Origin: Sparassis latifolia
Lineage: Eukaryota > Basidiomycota > Agaricomycetes > Polyporales > Sparassidaceae
DNA length: 64,000 bases
Reading direction: 5' to 3'
Assembly (NCBI GenBank): GCA_018466975.1
Contig: CM031556.1
Location: 3,472,001-3,536,000 of the forward strand
The translations under genes were made by a program, and so were the position numbers. Position 1 is the first letter of the stretch. Each line of letters starts with the position of its first letter. Below the pieces are notes generated by a model. It saw nothing but the letters and a program-made list of their open reading frames with translations. It was not told the DNA's origin and ran no database searches. Below are positions 34,829 to 45,849 of the stretch, in pieces.

Positions 34829-36240
34829 ATTGCTGAAATACGGTGGAGGCGTCGTCGCCTTTTATATTCCTCTAGCAATCCTCCTGCATTTGTCAGGTTT
34901 GCTTCAGGTTCCCATAAATTCTCGGCAGAAGAGTATCCTTTCCACTTGACCAGGTATTGGGTCCGACCGTATCTTTGTCAGTGGTTTAGGATTGCCTCGA
35001 CTTCATATTCCTCGTGCTCTTCGATAAGGTCAGGTGGTGGTCTCGTATCATTCGGGCCATAGATCTCCATTTCCTTATAAGGTGATAGAAGGCTGGCGTG
35101 GAATACGGAGTGGATTCTCCATCCTCGTGGTAGGGTCAGGTGGTAGTCCATGGGGCCTATGCATTCTTCGATAACAAAGGGGCCTTCACATTTCGGAGCC
35201 ATCTTCCATGTCGGGTACCCGATGTTTAGGTTCTTTGTGTCGAGCCAGACCTTCTGACCCTTTGCGAAGTGTGGCGAGCCTTTCCTGATCCGTTCCACCA
35301 TATGCTGTCTTGCTAGCTCGTGCATGGCTAGGGCTTCATCTTGGATCTTCTGGAGTTTAGATAACTAAGTTTCCACTGAGGGTACATTTGTCCTAGGGAG
35401 TACCGACGGGATTCTGCGTGGTTCGTATCCCATCATCATGCGGAATGGCGACATCTTCCGCACTGAGTGTTCGCGTGTGTTATGGCAGAATTTGAGGTCC
35501 GGTAGTTGGTCTACCCATGACTCGAGGTTGTTACCGCAGTAGAGTCGGAGGTACACTTCTAGTTCCTGGTTAACGCGCTCCGTTTCTCCATCTGACTGGG
35601 GGTGGTAGGCTGTACTCATCGAGGACCTGATTCCTAGTATCCTGCATAGTTCTTGGAATATGTGTGATGCGAATTGTGTTCCTCTATCGGAAATCAGTTT
35701 GTCTGGGAGTCCGAATCAGGAATAAACTTTTTTGTGGAAAAGTTTTGCCGTTTGATCTGCCGTGACCGTCTTCAAGCAAGGGCAAAGACTTACCCCCTTC
35801 GTAAGGTCCCCCCTTCGTAAGGTCATGGTCTACTACGACCATGAGAGAGTCAAAACCACGTGATACTGGTAGGTCTGTGATGAAGTCGACTGATGAACAG
35901 GAAAATGGTAATGCGTTCGGGGTTGCTGGTATGGGCATTGGAAGAGGTTTAGTGGGGTGCGTATTAATCTTTATCTGTTGGCACCCTGCACATCCTTCCA
36001 CATAGGCGCAAACTGCAGAGTAAAGTCCTGGCCACCAGAAATCACATCGGACGAGTTCAAGGGTTTTGTAAGAACCCGGGTGTCCCATGGCCGGTGTGTC
36101 ATGGTACAACTTGATAATATCATGTCGGAGAGGTTGTACTGGGGGTACATATATGCATCCTCGGTATTGGACAAGCCCGTCGGTGATTTTCAATCATTGA
36201 GGGCAGATTTCATTGGTGGTGGTCCTTTGTGCTGCAAGGC
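34829..36240 (-). pseudogene. Gypsy-A integrase with chromodomain, copy 1
   Basis: Integrase is recognised from [20 protein letters not shown] with the following CAGCQQIK zinc site, [18 protein letters not shown] (first Asp), [11 protein letters not shown] (second Asp) and [17 protein letters not shown] (Glu). The chromodomain segment [23 protein letters not shown] is at the C-terminus and in this group targets heterochromatin. A tandem 16-bp duplication (CCTTACGAAGGGGG twice, 35795-35825) shifts the frame, and a TGA lies in the chromodomain. Confidence 0.85.
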
Positions 36241-37752
36241 TTAGAGCGCATCGTGAACAACTTGATCTTTAATTGAATGTGCGCGAATATCTTGGTATAA
36301 TTGCATCGATATCGAGTGTACGAACAATGCTTCCGGAAGAAGGATACGATCTTCATTATCATGGTCCCGGTCGCCCTTTCTAAGCAACTGAGATAGGGTA
36401 TCTGACTGTATCATTTGCATTTCTGGAACGTGCACCAACTGGAGTTCGAATTGTGGTAAGAAAAGACTCCATCGTGCTTGGCGTCTGTTCAGCTTCTGGG
36501 CTGTCCGGTAGTAGGTCAGGTTCTTGTGATCGCTGCGTATTACTATCGGGTGAGGAGAGCCGTCAAGGTAATGACACCACTTTTCAAGGGCACAAACAAT
36601 CATTAATAGTTCTTTGTCATAGATCTCGTAGTTCCGTTCAGCTGGGTTAAATGATTTCAACAAATATCCACATGGGTGGAGGTCTCCGTTGACATCGGTT
36701 TGTCTTAACACCGCTCCGGTAGCCACAAGCGAGGCATCGGACTCGATGATAAAGGGTTTCGTCTTATCTGGCATGAGGAGCACGGGGGCAGAGACAAACT
36801 TTGCTTTGAGCGTATCGAACACTTGTTGGCAGTTGGGGGTCCATTCCCATATCGGTTTCTTTGTCATCATCGTGAGGTCTGTGAGCGGTCGTACTATCTC
36901 GGAATAATGATCGATGAACTTCCTGTAGAAGTTCGCAAAACCAATGAATGCGCGGACAGCTTTCACCATTGTTGGTTCTGACCAGTTCTAGATTCCTTTC
37001 AACTTGATCGGGTCCATTCCAATATGGTCCGGACATATGATCATCCCAAGGTATTCTACTTCTTGGGAGTCAAACGTGCATTTCTCCGGTTTGACGAACA
37101 GATCATTTTGCTTGAGTCGTTCTAGGACTCGAAGCGTACACTGTCGATGTTCTTCCATGTTATTCGAGAAGATAAGGATGTCGTCCATGTAGATGATCAT
37201 CCATCCTTCATCGATCAGATCCTTAAAGATTTCGTTCATCATTTTCTGAAACGTCGCCGGGGAGTTGCAAAGTCCGAAAAACATCACCGTTGGTTCGTAT
37301 AGTCCTCGATTTGTCTTGAATGCTGCTTTTCACTGATCACCATCTTTGATCCGTACATTGTCATATCCGGATTGAAGGTCCATTTTTGTAAAATAGCGTG
37401 CTCCTTTGAGTTTGTCGAGGAGTTCTGTGATCAGAGGAAGTGGGTAGGTGTTCTTGACCGTTCCTTCATTTAAGTATCGATAATCTTGGCAAGGCCTAAG
37501 GCTCCCATTCTTTTTTCCTACAAAGAAGAAAGGGGACGCCATCAGCGATATCGATGGTCGTATGTATCCTTTTCGTGTATTCTCATCTAGGAATTCATCA
37601 AGTGCCATCTGCTCTTTAGGGGATAAGGGGTAAATCTTGCAGTCCTTTGGTACAAATTCCAGTTTTAGGTCGATAGCATGGTCCGATGCTCGTGAACTTG
37701 GGAACCGTTCTGCTGCTTTCTTTTCAAAGACGTCCTTGTACATCATTATCAT
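36241..37752 (-). pseudogene. Gypsy-A RT and RNase H, copy 1
   Basis: The RT includes [52 protein letters not shown] and the catalytic IIYMDDILIFSNN. RNase H includes [16 protein letters not shown] and [22 protein letters not shown] at about 36987 separates RT from RNase H, at GI-stop-NWSEP. Another stop lies near 37330. The RT start is cut by element B. Confidence 0.85.
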
Positions 37753-37961
37753 TTATGAAAGATAATATATACTATTAATTAACAGACCTTTAAGATTAGC
37801 AGACTCTTTACTTAGCAGACCTCTTCCAGAATTATCTTATCAGCAATCCTTCAAACTGGAGGATTATCTCTTTGGATAATCTTAAGATAATCTTTGAGAT
37901 AATCCTAAGGATGATCCAAAGGATTATCTGAGTTTAAAAGATATTTTTTAAGTTGTCACCA

Positions 37962-38042
37962 GCCAGAATTGAACCCTCAACCTTGAGAGAAAGTCACATG
38001 ATCAACTGACACCAGACACTTTAGCCACTACACCATATCAGC
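37962..38042 (-). ncRNA. tRNA-like module, element B copy 1 left arm
   Basis: On the minus strand there is an A-box-like TGGTGTAGTGG (38035-38025) and a B-box-like GGTTCAATTC (37975-37966), spaced about 50 nt apart, in the context GTTGAGGGTTCAATTCTGGC. The acceptor stem cannot be closed, so it is tRNA-derived or a Pol III promoter rather than a tRNA gene. Confidence 0.5.
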
Positions 38043-38474
38043 TTACAAACTTACTCTTATGTATAATACATATAGAAGATTTTGCTAAAGAGACTTAGGC
38101 AAATTCTGTCTACATAAGAGAGTAGCTAAGTTAAAAACAAGGCAAAGCATGTTATAGTAGCATTTCATACAGTTTATACTGCTGTTTATATTACAATACC
38201 TATATATTAACTTTGTATATGTTGTAAGCTACTGTTCACCTTATAGGTACTGTTAAAGGTTTATTCTCTAAACTTAGAATTTATGATTATAGTCTTTTTG
38301 TAAAAGATGAGATCACAATGTGATTGAATTATAAAGTATGCACTGAAAATGTTATTATAAACATGCTTTGCCTTGTGTTTAACTTAGCTACTCTCTTATG
38401 ATAGACAGAATTTGCCTAAGTCTCTTTAGCAAAATCTCCTATATGTATTATACATAAGAGTAAGTTTGTAAGCT

Positions 38475-38555
38475 GATATGGTGTAGTGGCTAAAGTGTCT
38501 GATGTCAGTTGATCATGTGACTTTCTCTCAAGGTTGAGGGTTCAATCCTGGCTGG
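38475..38555 (+). ncRNA. tRNA-like module, element B copy 1 right arm
   Basis: This is the mirror of the left module. The A-box-like sequence is at 38479-38489 and the B-box-like GGTTCAATCC at 38539-38548, pointing outward. Confidence 0.5.
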
Positions 38556-38717
38556 TGACAACTTAAAAAATATCTTTTAAACTCAGATAATTCATTGGAT
38601 CATCCTTAGGATTATTTTCAGACATTCAAAGATTATCCTTTGCTAACTTAGGAGCCTGCTTATCCTCTCATGCTGTTAACTAGCACAATTTATTATCACC
38701 CATAACTGACATCACTG

Positions 38718-40450
38718 CTGTGTGGTGTAATAGCCTGTCGTATAGCTCACTCACGCCACTGCGTGATAGGCTGTACGTTGCCTTGTCGTACATCTCAGAT
38801 GCTATTAACTCCGAGTCCTTGTGTAGGGACCGTCAGTGAAGGTGCATCACTGCATCCTCGAAGTACCACTGTCGTACTTCGCCGTTCGGTGACTGCACAT
38901 TCAGGAAAAACCAGTTGGCAGCATCGTCTTTAAGACTTTGCCCCAGTATTCGCAGACGATCTGCATCCATGGCGTCACCAGTGATGCGGAGAGTCTTGAA
39001 GTATTCCAGCAATTTCTGTAGCCAGACCTCGAATGCATCAAGATCATCCTTTCCATTGTATTACAGCGGTGGAGGTATCTTGGTGACTCTGAGGTAGGCT
39101 GGTGGTTCATCGATGGGATCTCTTGATACCATCTTATCCACCATTGTATGGATCCTCTCGATTGCGGGAGACGTATCCAGAGGTATCGCTCCTGGGCCAT
39201 GCAATCGTTATGCGGTCACGTGGCCTGTGTGCATACCTGGTGCAGTGGTTGTATTCATTCCAGGAATTGAGGGGGTCGGTTCACTGCGGTAGTGACTGTC
39301 GGGTTTGGCTGGGTCACTCCCGATTGGAATGTTACGTTCCAAGCGATGTTGGGCTATTGCATAGCCACCATTGAGTTTACTGCAGGACCTTGCATCGGTC
39401 CTGCAGGTTGTGTGTTCGTTCCCACCATGGGCTGCCCTTGCAGTCCATGGGGTATCCAGATCCTGCAGGTCATGTTGGTCGAGGAGGCAGTGGTGGTGGG
39501 GTCAATCCATTGGATCGCAGTAGCTGTTGTCCTCCAGGTCGGTGTCCCCAGGGTGGTGTTGCAGGCCTTTGACCATTTCTCCTGAAATGGTCGAAGTCGT
39601 TCCTGTCATCTCTGGGGTAGGGACTTGAGTCGTCTGAATCGTCACTTCCAGGGTCATCTTCGGGAGCTGCTACTGGAGCCGTTCTGGACTGGAGTGATCC
39701 CTATGTCACGCGAGGTGTCGATGATACTGGCGGCTGTACTCCGAATGCCCTTAATGCCCTTTCAGACTCTGAGGCCATCCTGTCCAAGTATCTGGTGTAT
39801 ATTAACACCCTTTGATTGTAATCCTCGTCCAGCTCTCCCTCCTGTTGCGGTCAGGTCAGCCGACAGTACATGCTCTCGATAATTATATCGGGAGCACCTG
39901 CCGTCGGGTCCTCGAACTCTGAGGGGTATAATCCTCATTCTACCGCTATCTCCTCAATGGAGTTCCTCGTTCCCGAGGGGACAGGTTAATCCATTGGGTC
40001 AATTTGGTCTCCTGAGGAATTTTCGAGTTCGTTCATTATCCTTTCAAACTGCTCATTCTGCGCTTGGCGGGTCCATTCGTGTGCCTCACGAATGGCCTGC
40101 ATCTCGCGTTCCTGCTTTTCTTGCAGTGCGTCGAGTTCGCAGTTCACCTCTTCTCGAGCCCGCTGAAGTGCCTCTCGGGCTCTCTCTCTGCGCACACGTT
40201 GTGACGAGCTTGTGCTTGCAGTGCTCCCTGGGGCTCTATCCTTAGCGCGACGTATTTCGTCTGCTAAGGAAGATGTCAGTTGCGCTGGCAGGGCCGGGGA
40301 CAGAAGTCTCTGCGAGTAATGCAAAGGATGTTGTGGTGTCCTTCCCATTCTCGTCATTTCCATTTCTTCGCTGGCTTGGTGAGATCCAGTGGATCTCACC
40401 CGTGTTCTGATGTTACAGTCAGAGGCAGATTCCCACCGCTGCTTGTCCAT
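38718..40450 (-). pseudogene. Gypsy-B gag, 5' part of the split copy
   Basis: The minus-strand frame 40450-39986 encodes a Gln/Glu-rich coiled coil (ALQEKQEREMQAIREAHEW) and is open. Further left, in broken frames, comes a retrotransposon gag domain: GKDDLDAFEVWLQKLLEYF, DRLRILGQSLKDDAANWFF, SGVSELYDRLLHHTAVM. This is the capsid part missing from 29706-32968 and in the same orientation, so both pieces probably came from one gypsy-B copy later split by gypsy-A and element B, with some sequence lost. Confidence 0.7.
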
Positions 40451-40769
40451 TCAGCCTCCTCGTGTTGAGCGTGAGGGTTCGACGTATGACAGTGTAGGGG
40501 ATCATGGGGCTGGTGATGCCAGTTCTTGCCCACGGTCCATTATTTCTTGTGCTGATGTGCGGTGTCCGCGTGCACACCATCGTGGGGTGCATTCTCAGCC
40601 ACGTCTGCCAGGGCCGCGTGCTCAGCCTGTCTTGGCTGGGAGCGCATTATCCGTGTGTTTTTGGGGCCTTGACTTGCCATTGGGTGGCAAGTTAAGGTTC
40701 TTGATTTCTTGATGGGGGTTTTCGCTGTCGAATAGAAATTTTTGCAGGGAGAAATGGACTGTAAAAAAG
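40451..40769. other. Spacer, possibly gypsy-B 5' region
   Basis: This 319-bp stretch may hold the 5' untranslated region or LTR remnant of gypsy-B. No partner LTR is available in the window to test it, and no gene is seen. Confidence 0.35.
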
Positions 40770-41092
40770 TATAATGCGGGGGGCGAGACTTTATCACACC
40801 GAACCTCAGATACAATGCACCAAGCTCTATTCTGGAGCATTGTGCATGTATCAAGGTCGTGGTGTGTTAAGTCTCTGATGTCAACACACCGATGCGCGCT
40901 CGATACACGCAGAGCACATACAAATAGTACACAACAGTTACATAATACATGATGAGATTAGATAAGATTAGGGCACAAGTACCACTTGGTACTTGTGCCC
41001 CGCAATACAGCAGCGGCACATTACACTGCTATCAGCAGGGGCGTTGCCAGCACCCGGTGTGGGTGGTTCAGAGTCTGGCAGCTGCATCACCA

Positions 41093-41302
41093 TGTAAGCA
41101 ACTGCGCCTCGGGCTACGAGTGGAAGAGGATAGAAATTGGCTTAACTACATAAAAGCCTGTTGAGCTCCTTATATACTGTAAACTAAAAGACTAGAAACT
41201 ACCAGACTGTTCTTGAGACATTGTCCTTACTAATCCTAATCCTACGGACCTTTCTCGGACCTTTCCGTAGATGCCGGATTGCTAATCCGCACACCTCCAA
41301 CA
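41093..41302. repeat. Copia LTR (3' by coding strand)
   Basis: This 210-bp direct repeat begins TGTAAGCAACTGC and ends CTCCAACA. Confidence 0.92.
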
Positions 41303-41503
41303 CACCCCCTCAATTCGGCATCTCCAAAATTCATCGGCTATCCATACTTGGAAATCCTGTACCTCGCTATATGCTGTGGGAGCCCTATGCTCGTGACAAG
41401 AGAGCCTCCTGCTACCATCCCGCCAGATCCTTCGACCACGACAGCAGAGCCAATGCTTCATTCCCAAGGTACCTCCCTTGATTCCCACAATAACCCTAAC
41501 CCT

Positions 41504-42286
41504 TCAAAATGCAATGTCTCGCAAATCAAAGGCAACCGACGCCTTCTCGGCCTTTGCCGAATTCTTTTCGTTGTACCTGCCCGGTAAGCGACAATCACGA
41601 GCAATGTGACCACGCTTTCTGCAATTGTAACATTCCATGTTACGATTTCGATTGTCACGTTCTTTCTGCGCGAATAATGCCATATTCTCGACTTTTTTTT
41701 CATCGTCCGCTTTAGGCAATCCTCCGCGTCGTCCTTTTTCATCAACTAGAGCACCTGTCACATCTGCTATCTTCAGATCACCCTTGGTGGCTGTGAGTGT
41801 GCCCGCGATATTAGAGTAGTCCTCATGTAGATTGAATATAAGGACATCAGTAACATCTTCGTCTTCGAGCGCAACTTCAATGCCCTTCAATTTTGCTGCC
41901 AAATCAGTAATGCCGCTGATGTAATCCCGGATCAGACACTTGGGATCATGCACGAAATTGTAGAATTGACGCTTGAGGGCGATTCGGTTCGCGTGGCTAT
42001 TTTTCTCGTAGACCGCTGCCAATGCTTTCCATGCCGCCGGTCCATCTGTGCAATCACGAATGTAGCCGTACTGGCTCGGATCGACTGTGAGCCCGATCAG
42101 TGTGAGTCCATCTTCCGTTTTCTTCGGTCAGTCTCCCAACTTGTCTTCGGCAGGCTTCGACACCTTTCCACTCACAACGTCCCAGCACGCGTTGCGCCGC
42201 ATGACCATGGAAACTGCAAATTTCCAGTCATAGTAATTATCTCCCGTGAGGGTCGGGAGCTTGACATGGGGATTTAGCGATGCCAT
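41504..42286 (-). pseudogene. Copia gag with zinc knuckle, one in-frame stop
   Basis: From ATG 42286, the N-terminus LPTLTGDNYYDWKFAVSMVM is the typical start of Copia Gag (DUF4219/UBN2 type). A TGA near 42130 interrupts it. The remainder is open: AAVYEKNSHANRIALKRQF, LEDEDVTDVLIFNLHEDY and the CCHC knuckle CYNCRKRGHIARDC. Gag packages element RNA in cytoplasmic particles. The stop makes this copy probably defective. Confidence 0.85.
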
Positions 42287-42363
42287 CTCGCATGATAAGA
42301 TCGAGTGATAAGATATGAGGGAGAGATTAGATATGAACTAGTATGAGCGCGAGGCTCATAACC

Positions 42364-42573
42364 TGTAAGCAACTGCACCTCGGGCTACGAGTGGAAGAGG
42401 ATAGAAATTGGCTTAACTACATAGAAGCCTGTTGAGCTCCTTATATACTGTAAACTAAAAGACTAGAAACTACCAGACTGTTCTCGAGACATTGTCCTTA
42501 CTAATCCTAACCCTACAGACCTTTCTCGGACCTTTCCGTAGATGCCGGATTGCTAATCCGCACACCTCCAACA
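42364..42573. repeat. Copia LTR (5' by coding strand)
   Basis: This is the 210-bp partner of 41093-41302, with a few substitutions, indicating a fairly recent insertion. Confidence 0.92.
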
Positions 42574-43170
42574 CACCACATTCTCATTGACGAGTGATAA
42601 TAACTTGTGGGTTGAGGGTACTGGCCGAGCGCGTCTGTCATGGATGTCCGCTGAGAAGTGTCCTTCGAATGGGGTCATGTCTTTGAGCACCCATCCAAGA
42701 AGGTAGTTGCAGTGCCGATGATAAAACTCCTTGAGGAATCTGATCCTCATGGGATGGAATCCTCAGGCAGTGTACTGTGTACCACTGCACAATGTCATAG
42801 ATGGAAGAGTTTTGGGCGAACAAGTGGGGAAATGGAGCTGGCTCATTGAGGTTCACCATGAGGTAGTGTCTGGTCTGTACGATCCATGCGTACAGGCCGG
42901 GGATGGAGAAGAGTTCCGCTGTGTGCTCAATGAACACATTGTGGGCCATCGCTGGTACACCTGGTGGGACAAGGAGACCCATGCAGCATGCAATCCACAT
43001 GACCTCCAGATTCTGGTGTAGCGGGGGCTCTGAGCAGTTGTTGTTCAAGTGCTGTATGGCCCAGTGAACCTGGCTCAGGTTTTGCTTGTACCATGCCATG
43101 CCACCCACTCATCGAACATTGATGAGTTGGTGAGGGTTGGTCATCCTGCAGGGAGGCGGAGCCATAGGTG

Positions 43171-43679
43171 CATGGGCCATGGAAGATATTCTTCCTTCAG
43201 ACCTTGCAAATGTGGTGTTCGATAACCTGATCAAAGAGGTGCAGTGAAACACCATTTATCACTGATGTGTGCATCATAGTGTATGATGTTGGCTGCAGCT
43301 GGGCAGATGCGAGTTGACTGTACCTTTGAGTCATGATGCACAAGCAGAATGTGCATGTCTGGCATGTGAGAACTCATAATTTTGGCGTCAGAGTAGATAT
43401 TCACATCGGCGGGGTCTCCCATTTGTTTTGTGCCTCTTGATTTGAGGCGCTCACTCAGCGAACAGGTGTTCACCACGAGGCGGAACATGGTGGGTGGCTT
43501 AACCTCACAGCATGCCTTGTCTCTGCATTACAGTGGAGAAATCTGTCGCGAGGGAAACACCTTGTGAGCTATTGTCACATTCCTTGCCACTCTACTAGCA
43601 GATTCAGCATTTCACACCTTTCAGTCATGTTACCTGAACTGAACTCCCATTTACCCTGACATTGTCATGAACTGGACAG
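43171..43679. other. Unassigned segment with an unidentified minus-strand ORF
   Basis: A minus-strand frame, 43488-43231, encodes 85 aa containing SSHMPDMHILLVHHDSKVQ. It has no known family and no partner exon I can join. It may continue an unknown repeat gene. The rest shows nothing recognisable. Confidence 0.3.
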
Positions 43680-44200
43680 CCAGCGGACGTCGGCCCATCA
43701 TCACCATGTTGACCTCTACCAGCAGTGGGCCCATATCTTTCATGTGTGGGATACCAGCAGTAGGCCCACTGCTAGTGTTCTTCTCCTAGTGCTCGGCCCA
43801 CTAGCAGGGCATATTACAGTGTTGTAACCATTAAGCAATGGGCCCACCACCACAGGTCAGAAGGTGGGCCAATGCCAGAGCATGTTATCACCATCAATGG
43901 GCCCACTGCCAGAGCATGTTACCGCCATCAATGGGCCCACTGCCAAAGTGTGATCAATGAGCAGTGGGCCCACCACCAAAGATCGGAGTGTTAACCAACG
44001 CCAGAGCATGTTTCTCTGAGCAATGGGCCCACTGCCAGAGTATGATGAATGAGCAGTGGGCCCATCGCCAAGAGTGTAAGATGACCGATGGGCCCACCGC
44101 CAAAGGTTAGAGGGTTGACGATTGCCAGAGCATGTTATCGCCAGCAATCGGCCCATCGCCAAAGCACCCTCAGTGAGGGCCTTACTGCAAGCACTCATGG
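43680..44200. repeat. GTGGGCCCA minisatellite at FB-1 left end
   Basis: More than ten occurrences of the palindrome-containing core (G/A)TGGGCCCA, mostly followed by CC(G/A)CCA or CTGCCA, are spaced 30-65 bp apart with recurring CCAGAGCATGTTA. The same core opens FB-2 (59651-59735). It appears to be the outermost part of the foldback element. Confidence 0.8.
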
Positions 44201-45849
44201 GATAGGTCATCGCCAGGACATATGACTTTACATCCTGGTAATGGTGTGACTCAACTAGTAAAAAACTCGCCATCCTGGCTTTCCTTCTTTGGTGAAGTTT
44301 ATTAAACTTGGAGGACTCTGAAACTTGTAGAAGAGGACTTATAAAGTGCAGTGCCACCATTCTATGAGTTCCTAGTATATGGCGAGCCATGGCTTTACAT
44401 TCTGGTGATGGCGAGACTCAATTTGCCAAAAAGTCGCCAACTTGGCTCTCCTTATCTGGCGAAGTTTGTCAAACTTGAAGGTCTGTCTGAAACTTGGAGA
44501 AGAGGACTTATAAAGTGCAGTGCCACCATTCTATAAGTTCCTAGTATATGGCGAGCCGTGGCTTTACATCCTGGTAATGGTGTGACTCAACTAGTAAAAA
44601 ACGCGCCATCCTGGCTGTCCTTCTTTGGCAAAGTTTGTTAAACTTAGGGCACTGTCTGAAACTTGTAGAAGAGAATTTATCAAAGTGCAGTGCCACCATT
44701 TTAGACTTCCTGGATATATGGTGAGCCATGGCTTTACATTCTGGTGATGGCGAGACTCAATTTGCCAAAAATCGTCACCAACCTGGCTCTCCTTCTCTGG
44801 CGAAGTTTGTTAAACTTGAAGGACTGTCTGAAACTTGGAGAAGAGGATTTATAAAGTGCAGTGCCACCATTCTATAAGTTCCTAGCATATGGCGAGCCAT
44901 GGCTTGACATTCTGGTGATAGTGAGACTCAATTTGCCAAAAAGTCGCCAACCTGACTCTCCTTCTCTGGCGAAGTTTGTTAAACTTGGACGACAGTCTGA
45001 AACTTGTAGCAGAGGATTTATAAAGTTAAGTTCCATCATTTTATAAGTTCCTAGTATATGGCGAGCCATGGCTTTACATCCTGGTAATGGTGTGACTCAA
45101 CTAGTAAAAAACTCGCCATCCTGGCTCTCCTTCTTTGGTGAAGTTTGTTAAACTTGGAGCACTGTCTGAAACTTGTAGTAAGGGATTTATATAGTGAAGT
45201 GCCACCATTCTATGAGTTCCTGGTATATGGCGAGCCATGGCCTCACATTCTGGTGAAGGTGAGACTCGACCAGTAAAAAACTCAGCAATCTGACTCTCCT
45301 TCTCTAGTAAAGTTTGTCAAACTTGGAGGACTGTCTGGGATTGATAGTAGCTGCAGTATCAAGTGAAGCACCATCATTGTTTGAGTTTCTTGTAGTTGGG
45401 AGCTATGGCTTAATATCCTGATAATGGCTAGACTCAACCAATAAACACATCGCTAACCTGGCTCTTCTTCTCTGGTGAAGTTAGTCAGACTTGAAGCACT
45501 GTCTGGAATTTATAGTAGACATTTCATAATGTGAAGTGCCATCACTTTCTGAGTTCCTGATCAATGGTGAGCCACAGCTTCATATCCTGATAATAGCTAG
45601 ACCCAACCAGGAAAAAAATGACCAATCTGGCACTTGTTCTCTGGTAAAGGTTGTATAACCTGAAGCACGGTTGAAAAATTGCAGTAAATGTTGTATCAAG
45701 TGGTGCCAGCATTTTGTGTGTTCCTTATAGATGGTGAGCCACAGTGAAAATGTAACTGGCAACCTGATACTTCTTTTTTCACATACACTGATGAATTTCA
45801 TATGATATGAAGTACTGACTATAAGTTGTAGCAGTGGCTATATACTGTG

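Larger units (their letters stand above)
32969..37740 (-). mobile_element. Gypsy-A retrotransposon copy 1, 5'-truncated
   Basis: One LTR (32969-33370, TGTTATGC...GTAACA) is followed to the right by an extra ORF, chromodomain, integrase, RNase H and RT, all on the minus strand. The copy stops in RT at 37740, where element B begins, so protease, gag and the second LTR are missing. It matches copy 2 (48689-56502) closely from about 34.8 to 37.7 kb and less closely in the extra ORF and LTR. Confidence 0.9.
37741..38717. mobile_element. Foldback element B, copy 1
   Basis: The ends are CATCATTATCATTTATG (37741) and, inverted, CAGTGATGTCAGTTATG (38717), which align with each other as diverged TIRs. 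Inner arms are nearly perfect inverted repeats, including AAAGATATTTTTTAAGTTGTCACCAG and its mirror, with a centre near 38230. The outer arms contain repeated GGATAATCTTAAG/AGATAATCC-like short blocks. Each arm holds a tRNA-like module. Copy 2 lies at 58672-59648 in reverse orientation. The flanks are gypsy-A on the left and gypsy-B gag on the right, with no target duplication. Confidence 0.88.
41093..42573 (-). mobile_element. Non-autonomous Ty1/Copia element (gag only) with target duplication
   Basis: Two 210-bp LTRs (41093-41302, 42364-42573), TGTAAGC...CCAACA, differ at a handful of positions. They are flanked by a perfect 5-bp target duplication CACCA (41088-41092, 42574-42578). Next to the 5' LTR on the minus strand is GGTTATGAGCC, a Copia-type primer-binding site. 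Next to the 3' LTR is the purine tract GAGGGGGTG. The internal region of 1,061 bp holds only gag and lacks protease, integrase and RT. Mobilisation would need proteins from another copy. Confidence 0.92.
40770..43170 (-). repeat. Repeat C, copy 3, interrupted by a Copia element
   Basis: 40770-41092 and 42574-43170 together follow copy 2, joined exactly across the Copia insertion. Relative to copy 2, about 285 bp is missing after GGCACATTACAC (near 41027). The similarity to copy 2 ends at GGCGGAGCCAT (about 43163). The repeat-C protein (42553-43108 on the minus strand) is broken by frameshifts, for example in the MFDKW region, but FIEHTAELFSIPGLYAWI and YLLGWVLKDMTPFEGHF are preserved. Confidence 0.85.
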
